64,000 nt of DNA from Prochlorococcus sp. AG-402-I23 (GCA_003216915.1 QCIB01000001.1:1-64000); one strand, 5' to 3'; positions 52,334 to 63,914 are shown, counted from the first letter of the stretch. The notes: generated by a model not told the origin, from the sequence alone. Translations and numbers: made by a program.

Positions 52334-52987
52334 TTAGTTAATTGGAGAAATAGGGTAAAGGGGTAAAACTTTTTTCCATGAATTTACATTTGTATTTAAT
52401 AAATTTTTATTTGCTAAATCTAATAATTCCCTTAAATCTTCTTTATCCTGATAATTAGCCTCAAAAAAAAGTTCTTTACTTTCTAATTCTTTAACAACTT
52501 TTGGTGTAACTCTTTCTCGAATAACTAGATCCCCATTTTTTTCTTCGTTATCGCAAATCTCATACTTACCTGCAATAAATCCTTTTCTTTTTAATTTTTT
52601 GTAAATCCAGAATGATTGTTTTTTCGTAAAAATATTATTTTTTGATGCAATTCTTTTTGCCATTAATTCAAATGAACTAAAGCTTTCTAAAGGACAATTT
52701 ATTTGTTGTGAGATAGTTCTTGCTAAAACTACAATAAGTCTTGAAGCATTAAAATTTGCTGGCCCTATACTGACAGATATCTTATTTACTTTTTTTAAAT
52801 TTTTTTTGGAAATGAATTCGTTAAATTCAACAATTAAGTTGTTATTTAAGTCATTATCAAATTCTTTAACAAATAATTCATCAGATTCAATATTATTGCT
52901 TTCTCTGTATCCAAAGCCAAAAGAATTGTCTGTGCTATGTATTCCTAATGTAGGGTAGTTCAGTCTTCGCTTAAGATTATGTGTCAT
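52334..52987 (-). CDS. tsaB: TsaB-like protein of tRNA t6A modification
   Basis: A 217-residue ASKHA-fold protein. LGIHSTDNSFGFGYRE near 14 and the conserved SIGPANFNASRLIVVLARTI (residues 73-92) match TsaB/YeaZ, whose motif is usually SxGPGSFTGLR; the Gly-Phe part is changed to Asn-Phe here. It would partner TsaD to form threonylcarbamoyladenosine on tRNA. The C-terminal half is divergent and short. ATG at 52987; 9 bp separates it from ycf34 on the same strand. Confidence 0.8.
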   Translation of the reverse strand: MTHNLKRRLNYPTLGIHSTDNSFGFGYRESNNIESDELFVKEFDNDLNNNLIVEFNEFISKKNLKKVNKISVSIGPANFNASRLIVVLARTISQQINCPLESFSSFELMAKRIASKNNIFTKKQSFWIYKKLKRKGFIAGKYEICDNEEKNGDLVIRERVTPKVVKELESKELFFEANYQDKEDLRELLDLANKNLLNTNVNSWKKVLPLYPISPIN

Positions 52988-52996
52988 CTATTAACT

Positions 52997-53248
52997 TTAA
53001 GCAGGCAATTGCATACCTGGATTACACTTAGCCCACTTACCAAATTCATTTGTAAAACTTTCACAAGATTGTACATCCCAATCAGTTTTATAATCACCGT
53101 ACTTATCTTTAATTATACTGACGTGAATGAATGGCTTTTTTGCTTTAAAATCAGGAACATCACAAATATTATCAACACCATGATTATTTTCTACGTCATG
53201 ATAAGTGATACATCTATCAACCCATTTACAGTTGATGCAAATGCACAT
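52997..53248 (-). CDS. ycf34: Ycf34 family Fe-S protein
   Basis: An 83-residue protein. The N-terminus MCICINCKWVDRCITYH has cysteines at 2, 4, 7 and 13 that can ligate an iron-sulfur cluster, and the chain ends VQSCESFTNEFGKWAKCNPG. This matches plastid Ycf34. In a model cyanobacterium Ycf34 affects photosynthetic electron transport and pigment regulation. ATG at 53248. It precedes tsaB on the same strand and is divergent from cca, 14 bp apart. Confidence 0.93.
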   Translation of the reverse strand: MCICINCKWVDRCITYHDVENNHGVDNICDVPDFKAKKPFIHVSIIKDKYGDYKTDWDVQSCESFTNEFGKWAKCNPGMQLPA

Positions 53249-53262
53249 AGCAAATACTAAAA

Positions 53263-54483
53263 ATGAAAAGAAGTAATATTCTTACCGATCATACACTAAT
53301 TATTGATGAATTAGAAAGAAGTTTCAAATTTCATAAATGGGATTTTATCTTATCTTTTTTACCTTCAGGTTCCTATTTAGTTGGTGGTTACATAAGAGAT
53401 ATTATTTTGAAAAGAGTAACTGAAGAAGTAGATGTTGATATTGTGGTGCCTTTTAATGCTATTGAAATTGGGAAAACGATTGCAGAGAATATTAAATCTA
53501 AATTTATAATCTTAGATAAGGAAAGAGAAGTTGTGAGAATTATTCTTAATAATATCTCAATTGATATTGCTAATCAGATTTCCTCCACGATTGAGGGCGA
53601 TCTATGCAGTAGGGACTTTTCGATAAATTCAATTGCTTTTTTATTTGATAAGAAGCTTTTGTTTGATCCATTGAATGGTCTTAAAGATTTAGAGTTTGCT
53701 TTACTTAAAACTTATTCAGCAAAAAACTTGCTTAATGATCCGTTACGAATTTTAAGATGTTTTCGGTTTGTTTCAGAATTGAATTTTAAAATCGATCTAA
53801 AATTGGTTGATTTAATAAAAAAAAATAAAGGGAAATTATATCTTGTTGCCAAAGAGAGGATTAAGCATGAAATAAATAAAATAGTAAATGGGGAAAATGC
53901 ACTTGAGGCTGTAATTTTGGTTAAAAAATTTAATATATTTGGATCTGATGATTTTTATAAAAATTCTTTTTTTTTGGATTTACAAGAAATTAACTATGCT
54001 GAATTTAATAAGTTCGAGAAAGAGAAATATTTACCATTATTTTTTATAGCCCAAATTTTAGATGAAGTATCTCTAGAGCGATTTAAATTTAGTAGAGCTG
54101 AAATTGCAAAAACTAAGTTATTAAGAAAATGGTTCTTTTTCTTGGAGGAAAAAAATATCGCTCAATTAACTGAATCAGATAGATTTGCATTACATAAAGA
54201 ATTAGAGATGTTTCTTCCAATTTTTATTTTTCATTTACCTCAAAACTTACGATTAAATTGGCTTAGTAGATGGCGTGACAATGATGATAAATTATTTCAT
54301 CCTTCAAACTTACTTAATGGTGACGTAATCAAAAAAAATTTAAAAATAAAGGATGGGCCTATCTTAGGAGAGCTATTACGGTATCTTTCTGAGGAACTTG
54401 CGTATAAGAGATTAAATAATTTTGATGAAGCTATTTATAAAGCAAAGCGATGGATTGAACAAAATGCACCAAAATGTGATTAA
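53263..54483 (+). CDS. cca: CCA tRNA nucleotidyltransferase family protein
   Basis: A 406-residue class II nucleotidyltransferase. GGYIRDIILKRVTEEVDVDI at about residues 42-61 gives the GG-x-RD and DxD metal motifs; RDFSINSIAF near 119 and NDPLRILRCFRFVSELNF near 156 are the family's helper motifs. Cyanobacteria often have two such proteins that share CC and A addition; which activity this one has is not decided here. It is relevant to tRNA-Asn in this window, which lacks an encoded CCA. ATG at 53263. Confidence 0.92.
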   Translation: MKRSNILTDHTLIIDELERSFKFHKWDFILSFLPSGSYLVGGYIRDIILKRVTEEVDVDIVVPFNAIEIGKTIAENIKSKFIILDKEREVVRIILNNISIDIANQISSTIEGDLCSRDFSINSIAFLFDKKLLFDPLNGLKDLEFALLKTYSAKNLLNDPLRILRCFRFVSELNFKIDLKLVDLIKKNKGKLYLVAKERIKHEINKIVNGENALEAVILVKKFNIFGSDDFYKNSFFLDLQEINYAEFNKFEKEKYLPLFFIAQILDEVSLERFKFSRAEIAKTKLLRKWFFFLEEKNIAQLTESDRFALHKELEMFLPIFIFHLPQNLRLNWLSRWRDNDDKLFHPSNLLNGDVIKKNLKIKDGPILGELLRYLSEELAYKRLNNFDEAIYKAKRWIEQNAPKCD

Positions 54484-54541
54484 ATACACATAGCTTAGTT
54501 TTGTTTAGAAGTTCAGACTTCAAAATCATTTTTAAAAATTT

Positions 54542-54961
54542 ATGAGTATTCGCATTTACATTGGCAATTTACCACAAGGATTTAATCCAAAAGAATTTGA
54601 TACACTTTTAAAGTCAGTTTCTGATTCGATTAGATTTAAAGCAGTTCTAGATAAGGAAACGAAGGAATGCAGGGGGTTTGGTTTCGCGACAGCTAATAAT
54701 GAAGATAATGCTAATTTATTAATTCAAAAGTTAAACGGTTTTGAATTTAATGGTTCTAAATTAAGAGTAGAGCTATCAGAAAAAAAAGATTCTGCTTCAA
54801 ACAAAAGAAATGGTGGAAAATTAAACAAAAATAAGAAGAGGAAAGACTTTAAGAAAATTGTCCATAGTGATGCACCTAACCTCGAAGCTCCCGATCCAAG
54901 ATGGGCTGGAGAATTATCTAAATTGAAAGATTTGTTGGCTAATCAGAAGACGCCTGCTTAG
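54542..54961 (+). CDS. RNA-binding protein with one RRM
   Basis: A 139-residue protein with an N-terminal RRM (RIYIGNLPQG as RNP2, then CRGFGFATANNEDNAN as RNP1 at 38-53) and a basic low-complexity linker with NKNKKRKDFKK, then a short acidic C-terminus (APDPRWAGELSKLKDLL). Cyanobacterial Rbp proteins bind mRNA and support thylakoid targeting and cold stress. ATG at 54542. It is convergent with crtB, 7 bp apart. Confidence 0.9.
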   Translation: MSIRIYIGNLPQGFNPKEFDTLLKSVSDSIRFKAVLDKETKECRGFGFATANNEDNANLLIQKLNGFEFNGSKLRVELSEKKDSASNKRNGGKLNKNKKRKDFKKIVHSDAPNLEAPDPRWAGELSKLKDLLANQKTPA

Positions 54962-54968
54962 TTACTTA

Positions 54969-55877
54969 TTACTTAATTCGAGAAATTAAAAAAGAGATTG
55001 GAATCTCAAGAGCTTTCACTGAATTTTTTACAAAAGCCCTATTATTAAATACATCATAATCTAATCTTTCAATAGAATCTAATATTCCTCTGTAAAGACG
55101 TAAAGACGTCCATACTGGCCATCTTGCATCAGAAGATAGCCACTTAATACCATCCTCAGACTTTTGGAACCATTCGCGTGCTCTTTTTAATTGAAAGTTC
55201 ATCAGTGCTTTCCACTGCTTGTTTATTTTTCCTTTTAAAAGTTCCTCTTCAGAATAATTAAATTTTTCAATATCCGCTTGCGGTAGATAAATTCTTCCTC
55301 TGTGTCTATCTTCTCCCACATCTCTCAATATATTTGTTAATTGATTTGCAATTCCTAGAGCTATAGCTGCTTCAGAGGGGTCAGGCATGGCACTCCATGG
55401 GGCTGATGTGTAAGCACTATCAATCCCCATTACATTTTGAGTCATTAAACCTACAGTTCCTGCCACTCGATAACAATAGAGTTTTAATTCATCAAAATCT
55501 TTGTATCTAAATTTATCCAGATCCATTCTCTGGCCATCTATCATGTCTAAATAAGGTTGAATACTTTGTGGATATTTCTCGATGGTATCTAATAAAACTG
55601 AATCTAATTCAGATTTAATATTTCCTTTAAATACATTTTTTGTATTTTCTTCCCATTCATCTAAATTGTCTGAAAGCTCATCTTTTGATTTAGTTGAGGC
55701 TTCAACGCTATCCATTATTTCATCTGTTCTTCTACACCATACGTAGATAGCCCAAATAGCTTTTCTCTTTTCTTGAGGTAATAGAAGAGTACCCAAGTAA
55801 AAGGTTTTAGCCCATTGTTGAGTTTCTTGTCGGCATATCTCGTATGCTTGATCTAGTTGAGAAATTGAATTTTTCAA
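54969..55877 (-). CDS. crtB: phytoene synthase
   Basis: A 302-residue prenyltransferase joining two geranylgeranyl diphosphates. The two Asp-rich motifs are RRTDEIMD near 49 and RDVGEDRHRGRIYLP near 190. IYVWCRRTDE, ALGIANQLTNILRD and FYLGTLLLPQEKRKAIWAIY are conserved. It follows crtP by 38 bp on the minus strand, the classical cyanobacterial crtP-crtB operon. ATG at 55877. The product is desaturated by CrtP and CrtQ. Confidence 0.96.
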   Translation of the reverse strand: MKNSISQLDQAYEICRQETQQWAKTFYLGTLLLPQEKRKAIWAIYVWCRRTDEIMDSVEASTKSKDELSDNLDEWEENTKNVFKGNIKSELDSVLLDTIEKYPQSIQPYLDMIDGQRMDLDKFRYKDFDELKLYCYRVAGTVGLMTQNVMGIDSAYTSAPWSAMPDPSEAAIALGIANQLTNILRDVGEDRHRGRIYLPQADIEKFNYSEEELLKGKINKQWKALMNFQLKRAREWFQKSEDGIKWLSSDARWPVWTSLRLYRGILDSIERLDYDVFNNRAFVKNSVKALEIPISFLISRIK

Positions 55878-55915
55878 AAAGTTTTAGCTGAATTTAAGGG
55901 ATGTTGCAAATGTTA

Positions 55916-57355
<1,440 letters not shown>

Positions 57356-57403
57356 TTAAAGTTAGAACATAATAGTTTTTTTCGTTGATTATTTCGTAAA
57401 ATT

Positions 57404-57751
57404 ATGGAAAAAATGCTTTTAAAATCGACCACTAGACATGTAAGAATATTTACTGCCGAAGTAGTTGATAAGGAATTACGGTTTCATCCCAACAAACTGA
57501 CTCTTGATATAGATCCTGATAACGAATTTATTTGGAACGAAGATTCCCTAAATCAAATAAATGAAAAATTCAATGATTTAATCAAAGATAGAGCAGGAAA
57601 AAATTTAGATGATTATGAACTTCGAAAAATAGGATCAGAAATCGAAGGTTTAATAAAATTTTTGCTTCAAAATGGTCAGCTAAGTTATAACCCTGATTGT
57701 AGAGTAATGAATTATTCAATGGGTTTACCAAAAACAAATGAAGTGCTGTGA
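57404..57751 (+). CDS. ndhM: NAD(P)H-quinone oxidoreductase subunit M
   Basis: A 115-residue peripheral subunit of NDH-1. The start [20 protein letters not shown] and the [20 protein letters not shown] segment near 25-44 are clear NdhM features. Start is ATG at 57404. It overlaps the following gene by 4 bp (GTGA), so the two are coupled. It is divergent from crtP. Confidence 0.95.
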   Translation: MEKMLLKSTTRHVRIFTAEVVDKELRFHPNKLTLDIDPDNEFIWNEDSLNQINEKFNDLIKDRAGKNLDDYELRKIGSEIEGLIKFLLQNGQLSYNPDCRVMNYSMGLPKTNEVL

Positions 57752-58371
57752 ATAGATCATCCTCAAATAGAAGGCCAAGGAGAGGCTCAAATAGAAATTA
57801 TTACCCTCCAAATCCAAGAGATATGGATTCGTATGGACAAAGAAACAGTAGATTGCCTGCTTCTTCTGAACAAAAGATCAACTTCAGTACAGGAACCATT
57901 GCTGTACTTGCGGGAGTACTCATTTTAGGAGTTGGTATTGGGAGTGCCATTACCAGTACAACAGATGGTGGACAGGGAAACATAGCTAGTCAACAACAAT
58001 TAGATATGGCTGTTCCAGACCCTGAATTTTGTAGACAATGGGGAGCTAGTGCTTTTGTAATTGATGTTGAAATGTATACAACTCTGAATCCATCTACGAG
58101 TTTTGTAACGCAACCAGCTCTTCAGCCAGGTTGTGTGATTAGAAGAGAGAATTGGACAGTTTTACAAAAACAGGGCGCTATTAGTAATGAAGATGTAAGA
58201 GAATGCAAGCAAAGGATGAATACTTTTGCTTATATTGGATCTATAAGAGATAAGCCAATAGTGAAGTGTGTTTATCAGACCGATGTAAACGAAAATAAAT
58301 TTATAATAAAAGGCGATGGACAAGCCGAAGATGGAGGAGTTGGTATTAATAAAGAAGCAATTCAGTTTTGA
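57748..58371 (+). CDS. DUF3172-like membrane-anchored protein
   Basis: A 207-residue protein with a low-complexity polar N-terminus, one membrane helix ([20 protein letters not shown] near 49-68), and a lumenal or periplasmic domain with [19 protein letters not shown] and [20 protein letters not shown]. The three cysteines (93, 128, 152 region) could form a disulfide. It matches DUF3172 as I recall it. Function unknown. GTG at 57748 overlaps the ndhM stop. It ends 5 bp from the convergent LysR gene. Confidence 0.8.
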   Translation: MNRSSSNRRPRRGSNRNYYPPNPRDMDSYGQRNSRLPASSEQKINFSTGTIAVLAGVLILGVGIGSAITSTTDGGQGNIASQQQLDMAVPDPEFCRQWGASAFVIDVEMYTTLNPSTSFVTQPALQPGCVIRRENWTVLQKQGAISNEDVRECKQRMNTFAYIGSIRDKPIVKCVYQTDVNENKFIIKGDGQAEDGGVGINKEAIQF

Positions 58372-58376
58372 TCAAA

Positions 58377-59321
58377 TTATGTATACCTTAAAGGGCTTTC
58401 TAAACTAGCAAATTGTGGCAGGATATTTTTTTTAAAGGCTTCTGATGCTCTTGATGTATATCTTGAAGGATTAGTAATTAATTTAAGTTCTCTTTTGACC
58501 TCTAAGTCAGCAACAAATGCTTTGTGGATTGTTCCAGCAGATAATTCTCTTTCAATAGAAACAACAGGCAAAAAGGAAGCTCCTAATCCTGATTGAACTG
58601 CGTTTTTGATTGCTTCAAGAGAGTTAAGTTCCATCTCAATTTTTAATCTTTGAATATCAAGCCCAGAGTCTTGAAGAAGTTTGTCAACAACTTTTCTTGT
58701 TGTGGATTGAGAGTCTAATGTTACAAAATTTAATTTGTATAAGTCTTCTTTTAAAAGCTCTTTTTTGGCCGATAGTGTGTGTTTAGAGGGTAAAACTAAT
58801 GCCAATTCATCTGTGGCGTATGGAATTACTTGTAGCAAATTTTCTAAATCTCCAGGTAATTGTCCGCCAATAATTGCTAAGTCAATTTGTCCATTAGCGA
58901 CACTCCAACCAGTTCTTCTAGTACTGTGAACTTGAAGCTGAACAGAAACATCAGGGTATTTTTGTCTAAATACTCCTATCATTCTCGGCATTAAATATGT
59001 TCCAGTTGTTTGGCTGGCTCCAATGACAAGAGTTCCTCCTTTTAAGCTATTTAAATCTTCAATAGCTTTACAAGCTTCGTCACATTGATTCAAAATTCGT
59101 TCGCAATAATCAAGTAATAGTCTCCCTGCTTCAGTCAATAGAGCCTTCCTACCACCTCTGTCGAAAATTGTGATTTCAAGTTGTTTTTCTAGATTTTGTA
59201 TTTGTAAACTTACTGCAGGTTGGGTTACATATAAGATGTCTGCAGCTTTTTTAAAACTTCCTTGAGCTGCTATAGCTTTTAGTATTCTTAATTGGTCGAG
59301 TGTAAATGGTAATTCTGGCAT
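58377..59321 (-). CDS. rbcR: LysR-type regulator (RbcR/CbbR-like)
   Basis: A 314-residue LysR protein: an N-terminal helix-turn-helix ([20 protein letters not shown] then [20 protein letters not shown], residues 7-45) and a substrate-binding domain. It resembles RbcR/CbbR of cyanobacteria and plastids, which regulate Rubisco, carbon-concentrating and NDH genes; here the divergent neighbour is the Z-ISO gene followed by ndhF and ndhD. ATG at 59321. LysR regulators usually bind the divergent intergenic region, where inverted repeats occur at 59352-59377. The ligand is not predicted. Confidence 0.88.
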   Translation of the reverse strand: MPELPFTLDQLRILKAIAAQGSFKKAADILYVTQPAVSLQIQNLEKQLEITIFDRGGRKALLTEAGRLLLDYCERILNQCDEACKAIEDLNSLKGGTLVIGASQTTGTYLMPRMIGVFRQKYPDVSVQLQVHSTRRTGWSVANGQIDLAIIGGQLPGDLENLLQVIPYATDELALVLPSKHTLSAKKELLKEDLYKLNFVTLDSQSTTRKVVDKLLQDSGLDIQRLKIEMELNSLEAIKNAVQSGLGASFLPVVSIERELSAGTIHKAFVADLEVKRELKLITNPSRYTSRASEAFKKNILPQFASLESPLRYT

Positions 59322-59351
59322 CTATTATGCCTACAATTAATTATAATTCTA

Positions 59352-59377
59352 ATGCTTAAGAGCATTCTTGTTAAGAA
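59352..59377. promoter_or_regulatory. inverted repeats in the rbcR/Z-ISO intergenic region
   Basis: Between the divergent starts (59321 and 59405) lie ATGCT (59352-59356) with AGCAT (59361-59365), and TTCTT (59365-59369) with AAGAA (59373-59377) around a 3-base spacer. Another palindromic ATTATTTGAATAAT follows nearby. LysR proteins bind dyad T-N11-A sites in such places. I could not fit the plastid RbcR consensus (ATTA(A/G)-N5-(C/T)TAAT) exactly, so this is only a candidate. Confidence 0.35.
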
Positions 59378-59404
59378 CAAAAATTATTTGAATAATTTAA
59401 ATAT

Positions 59405-60133
59405 ATGGGGACTCATAAAACTTCTCTAGTAATCCTGCTTTTGATTTTAATTTTTGCCGTAATTCATAGTGGTGGAGCAGCTTTAAGAATCAAGGCAGAA
59501 TCTATTATGGGACCGAGGTTATGGCGTTTATGTTTTGTTTCTTTAAGTTTGCCATCTGCAGTAATCTTGATTAGTTATTTTTTGGCTCATAGATATGACG
59601 GAATCAGATTATGGAATTTACAAGGTAATAATTTCGTTTTCATGATGGTTTGGATCTTAACTGCAATAAGTTTTTTATTTTTATATCCCGCTACTTACAA
59701 TTTGCTAGAAATTCCGTCGGTTTTAAAACCTAAAGTACGAATTTATGGAACTGGGATAATGAGAATCACAAGACATCCGCAAGCATTTGGTCAGATAATT
59801 TGGTGTTTTGCTCACACTTTATGGATTGGGACATCATTCACATTAATAACTTCTATTGGCTTAATTTTGCATCATCTTTTTGCAATCTGGCATGGGGATA
59901 AGAGATTATCAAATAGATTCGGAGAAGAATTTGAAGAGTTTAAAAAAAATACTTCCATAATTCCCTTTATGGCAATACTTGAAGGGAGGCAAGAATTTAA
60001 GATTAAAGAATTTCTTAGGATATCTCAACTTGGTATATTGATTGCAATTGTTGTACTTTGGTGGTCTCATCAGTATATAAATATTGCTGTTAAAACATTT
60101 AATTCATCATTTTTGACTGAATTTTTCAATTGA
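59405..60133 (+). CDS. zeta-carotene isomerase-like NnrU family protein (Z-ISO)
   Basis: A 242-residue membrane protein with about six helices. It starts FAVIHSGGAALRIKAESIMG near residues 18-37, then has ITRHPQAFGQIIWCFAHTLW near 122-141, HHLFAIWHGDKRLSNRFGEE near 158-177 and SIIPFMAILEGRQ near 184-196. These segments strongly resemble plant 15-cis-zeta-carotene isomerase, a heme protein of the NnrU family. Two His residues (H21 and the RHPQ or HH group) could be heme ligands. crtP and crtB lie 2 kb away and crtQ 27 kb away. Enzyme activity is inferred from the family. Confidence 0.85.
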   Translation: MGTHKTSLVILLLILIFAVIHSGGAALRIKAESIMGPRLWRLCFVSLSLPSAVILISYFLAHRYDGIRLWNLQGNNFVFMMVWILTAISFLFLYPATYNLLEIPSVLKPKVRIYGTGIMRITRHPQAFGQIIWCFAHTLWIGTSFTLITSIGLILHHLFAIWHGDKRLSNRFGEEFEEFKKNTSIIPFMAILEGRQEFKIKEFLRISQLGILIAIVVLWWSHQYINIAVKTFNSSFLTEFFN

Positions 60134-60166
60134 CAGTTTAAAATTAAGATACAAGACCTTTAAAAA

Positions 60167-62188
60167 ATGCCACAAGCTTCAGAAATTGCCTGGTTAATTC
60201 CTGTTTTCCCACTTATTGGAGCAGTACTTTCTGGCTTAGGACTAATTAGTATCAACAAGAAAATTAATAATTCAAGAGAAATTGTTTCTATAGGTCTGAT
60301 TTCTTTCGTTGGGATTTCTGCAGTAATTAGTTATAAAGCTCTGATTGAACAAGTTAATGGTTATCAATCAGTAGAAAAATTATTTGTATGGGCAAACGCT
60401 GGAGATTTCACAATTCCAATGGGATTTGTCCTTGATCCTTTGGGGAGTGTAATGCTTGCTTTAGTAACGACAATAACTTTGCTGGTAATGATTTACTCTC
60501 ATGGTTATATGGCCCATGATAAAGGTTATGTCAGATTTTTTACATACTTAGCATTATTTAGTAGTTCGATGATGGGATTAATAGTTAGTCCAAACTTATT
60601 AGAAATTTACGTTTTTTGGGAATTAGTTGGAATGTGTTCATACTTATTGGTTGGTTTTTGGTACGACAGAGATGGCGCTGCACATGCAGCACAAAAAGCA
60701 TTTGTTGTTAATAGAGTGGGAGACTTTGGCTTATTACTAGGAATTCTTGGTCTATTTTGGGCAACAAATAGTTTTGATTTTAATGAAATAGCTATTGGAA
60801 TTTCTCAATCAATATCTGACAATTCGATACCCATTTGGGCTGCTTTACTTCTTTGTTTTTTAGTTTTTTTAGGACCAATGGCAAAATCTGCTCAGTTTCC
60901 CCTGCATGTATGGTTGCCTGATGCGATGGAGGGCCCGACACCAATTTCTGCGCTGATCCATGCCGCAACAATGGTTGCTGCAGGAATATTTCTTGTAGCG
61001 AGACTAGAACCTTTGTATTCAATATTCCCCTCTATTCAGTTTATTATTGCTTTAGTTGGCACCATTACTTGTTTTTTAGGAGCCTCTATAGCTTTGACCC
61101 AAATGGATTTAAAAAAAGGTTTAGCTTATAGTACTGTTTCTCAGCTTGGTTATATGATGCTCGCAATGGGTTGTGGAGCACCAGTAGCAGGAATTTTTCA
61201 TTTGGTCACTCATGCGTGCTTTAAAGCAATGCTATTTTTGGGATCTGGTTCCGTAATACACGCTATGGAAGAAGTAGTTGGCCATCAGCCGGTATTAGCT
61301 CAAGATATGAGATTAATGGGCGGTTTAAGAAAAAAAATGCCATATACATCAACAACATTCTTAATAGGATGTGTAGCAATTAGTGGAATTCCACCATTGG
61401 CAGGTTTTTGGAGTAAAGACGAGATACTAGGAAATGCATTTATATCATTTCCTGCTTTTTGGTTTGTAGGACTTTTAACAGCTGGAATGACTGCTTTTTA
61501 TATGTTTAGACTTTATTTCTTAACATTTGAAGGAGATTTCAGAGGGGAGAATAAAGAATTGCAAAAGGAGCTTTTAATAGCTTCTAAATCAAATCTAGAT
61601 GAAGAAAATGAAGAGGAGCATGAAGAACATGGCTCTATTCATGAGTCACCCTTTTCAATGACATTTCCCTTGGTATTTTTAGCGGTACCTTCTGTAATTA
61701 TCGGTTTTATGGGACTTCCATGGGATAGCAAAATTGCAAATTTACTAGATCCTGAAGAAGCAGAAACTGCTGCAAAAGCTTTCGAATTAAAAGAATTTTT
61801 GCCTTTAGCAATAGCTTCAGTTTTTATTGCATCAGTTGGAATTATTATTGCTTATCAGGCATATTTTGTGAAAAAAATTAATTTATCAGTTTTATTTTCT
61901 GAAAAGTTTCCTAATATCAATAAATTCTTATCCAATAAATGGTATCTAGATGATATCAATGAAAAACTTTTTGTTAAGGGTAGTAGAAAACTTGCTAAAG
62001 AAGTCTTAGAAGTTGATTCTAAGGTTGTTGATGGAGTCGTAAATCTTACTGGACTGGTAACTTTAGGAAGTGGAGAAGGTTTAAAATATTTTGAGACTGG
62101 TAGGGCTCAATTTTACGCTCTTATTGTTTTTGGAGGAGTCATTCTACTAGTTGCCATATTTGGTTTTCAATCTCCTCAAGTTCCTTAA
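60167..62188 (+). CDS. ndhF: NAD(P)H-quinone oxidoreductase subunit 5 (NdhF)
   Basis: A 673-residue antiporter-like subunit of NDH-1, about 15 helices. It contains YVFWELVGMCSYLLVGFWYD with the conserved Glu near 150, the Lys-rich GPMAKSAQFPLHVWLPDAME near 235-254 and a later FFWKDEI-like SKDEIL near 420, and a long amphipathic C-terminal lateral helix. This is the NdhF1 type. ATG at 60167. It is followed by ndhD 121 bp downstream on the same strand. It is probably transcribed independently of or together with the Z-ISO gene. Confidence 0.95.
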   Translation: MPQASEIAWLIPVFPLIGAVLSGLGLISINKKINNSREIVSIGLISFVGISAVISYKALIEQVNGYQSVEKLFVWANAGDFTIPMGFVLDPLGSVMLALVTTITLLVMIYSHGYMAHDKGYVRFFTYLALFSSSMMGLIVSPNLLEIYVFWELVGMCSYLLVGFWYDRDGAAHAAQKAFVVNRVGDFGLLLGILGLFWATNSFDFNEIAIGISQSISDNSIPIWAALLLCFLVFLGPMAKSAQFPLHVWLPDAMEGPTPISALIHAATMVAAGIFLVARLEPLYSIFPSIQFIIALVGTITCFLGASIALTQMDLKKGLAYSTVSQLGYMMLAMGCGAPVAGIFHLVTHACFKAMLFLGSGSVIHAMEEVVGHQPVLAQDMRLMGGLRKKMPYTSTTFLIGCVAISGIPPLAGFWSKDEILGNAFISFPAFWFVGLLTAGMTAFYMFRLYFLTFEGDFRGENKELQKELLIASKSNLDEENEEEHEEHGSIHESPFSMTFPLVFLAVPSVIIGFMGLPWDSKIANLLDPEEAETAAKAFELKEFLPLAIASVFIASVGIIIAYQAYFVKKINLSVLFSEKFPNINKFLSNKWYLDDINEKLFVKGSRKLAKEVLEVDSKVVDGVVNLTGLVTLGSGEGLKYFETGRAQFYALIVFGGVILLVAIFGFQSPQVP

Positions 62189-62309
62189 TTACAATTGTGT
62201 GTCTTCACTGTCCATTGGGTGAAAAAATACAGAAAATTTCTAGACTTTAATTAAGATAAATTTCTTAACTAAATTGAGTACTTATTCTTTTATACATTTT
62301 GCGACGCAA

Positions 62310-63914
62310 ATGTTGGGAACTTTAGGAGGTGGATTGTCTAATTTTCCTTGGTTATCTGCCTCAATTTTATTCCCAATTGCTAGTGCATTTGTGATACCTT
62401 TTTTCCCAGATAAAGGAGATGGCAAAGAGGTGAGATGGTTTGCATTGTCTATTGCATTAATAACTTTTTTGATAACTGTAGGTTCATATATAAATGGCTT
62501 TGATATTAATAATGAAAATGTTCAACTGAAAGAAAATATTAGTTGGCTGCCTGATTTAGGTCTAACTTGGTCTGTTGGTGCTGATGGCATGTCTATGCCG
62601 TTAATATTATTAACTAGTTTTATAACTGCTTTAGCAGTTCTTGCTGCATGGCCAGTCAAGTTCAAACCAAAGTTATTTTTCTTTTTGATATTGGTTATGG
62701 ATGGTGGGCAAATCGCTGTTTTTGCCGTACAAGATATGCTTTTGTTCTTTCTAACTTGGGAACTTGAGTTAATCCCCGTATATTTATTACTGGCAATATG
62801 GGGTGGTAAAAATCGACAATATGCAGCAACAAAATTCATTATTTATACAGCTGGCAGTTCTATCTTCATTCTTCTAGCAGCGTTAGCAATGGGTTTCTAT
62901 GGTACAGAAATTCCTAACTTTGAGTTCTCTCACTTGGCAGCTCAAGATTTTAGTCAAAAATTCCAAATATTATGTTATGTGGGGCTATTAATTGCATTTG
63001 GAGTGAAACTTCCAATAGTACCCCTTCATACTTGGCTTCCAGATGCTCATGGAGAGGCTACAGCTCCAGTTCATATGCTTCTAGCAGGAATTTTATTAAA
63101 AATGGGAGGATATGCTCTTTTAAGATTTAATGCACAATTATTACCGGTTGCTCATGCTCAATTTGCCCCATTATTAATAGTTCTTGGGGTAGTCAATATA
63201 ATTTATGCTGCATTAACTTCTTTTGCTCAAAGAAATCTTAAAAGAAAAATTGCATACAGTTCTATAAGTCATATGGGTTTCGTTCTTATTGGAATAGGGA
63301 GTTTTAGTAGCCTTGGAACGAGCGGAGCTATGCTGCAAATGGTTAGTCATGGATTAATCGGTGCAAGTTTATTTTTTCTTGTTGGTGCTACCTATGACAG
63401 AACAAAGACTCTTAAACTTGATGAAATGAGTGGTGTAGGACAAAAAATGAGGATCATGTTTGCCCTATGGACTGCTTGCTCCCTGGCTTCTCTGGCTTTA
63501 CCTGGTATGAGTGGATTTGTTTCCGAATTGATGGTATTCACAGGATTTGTTACTGATGAAGTGTATACACTTCCGTTTAGGGTAGTGATGGCCTCTTTAG
63601 CTGCTATCGGTGTAATACTTACTCCTATTTATCTACTTTCAATGTTAAGAGAAATTTTCTTTGGTAAAGAAAATCCTAAATTAGTCGAAGAACGAAAACT
63701 TATAGATGCAGAGCCAAGGGAAGTTTATATTATTGCTTGTTTACTTTTACCGATTATTGGAATAGGTTTGTACCCAAGATTAGTTACTGAAAGTTATATT
63801 GCATCTATAAATAATTTAGTCGATAGAGATTTAACTGCAGTTAAAAGTGTTGTGAAAGCAAATATTTTTTCAGGAACTAAAAAAAATGACATCCTAAAAG
63901 CCCCAAATATATAA
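62310..63914 (+). CDS. ndhD: NAD(P)H-quinone oxidoreductase subunit 4 (NdhD)
   Basis: A 534-residue antiporter-like subunit with about 14 helices: [20 protein letters not shown] near 145-164 with the conserved Glu, [20 protein letters not shown] near 230-249, and [19 protein letters not shown] near 340. The start ATG 62310 ([14 protein letters not shown]) agrees with my recollection of Prochlorococcus NdhD; a TTG at 62274 would add 12 residues. It pairs with ndhF upstream, so both proton-pumping antenna-arm subunits are here. The last 86 bases of the window hold no clear gene. Confidence 0.94.
   Translation: MLGTLGGGLSNFPWLSASILFPIASAFVIPFFPDKGDGKEVRWFALSIALITFLITVGSYINGFDINNENVQLKENISWLPDLGLTWSVGADGMSMPLILLTSFITALAVLAAWPVKFKPKLFFFLILVMDGGQIAVFAVQDMLLFFLTWELELIPVYLLLAIWGGKNRQYAATKFIIYTAGSSIFILLAALAMGFYGTEIPNFEFSHLAAQDFSQKFQILCYVGLLIAFGVKLPIVPLHTWLPDAHGEATAPVHMLLAGILLKMGGYALLRFNAQLLPVAHAQFAPLLIVLGVVNIIYAALTSFAQRNLKRKIAYSSISHMGFVLIGIGSFSSLGTSGAMLQMVSHGLIGASLFFLVGATYDRTKTLKLDEMSGVGQKMRIMFALWTACSLASLALPGMSGFVSELMVFTGFVTDEVYTLPFRVVMASLAAIGVILTPIYLLSMLREIFFGKENPKLVEERKLIDAEPREVYIIACLLLPIIGIGLYPRLVTESYIASINNLVDRDLTAVKSVVKANIFSGTKKNDILKAPNI

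Noticed and set aside
60120..60166. TTGACA upstream of ndhF as a -35 box
   Set aside because: No good -10 box lies at 16-18 bp spacing, so I could not define a promoter.
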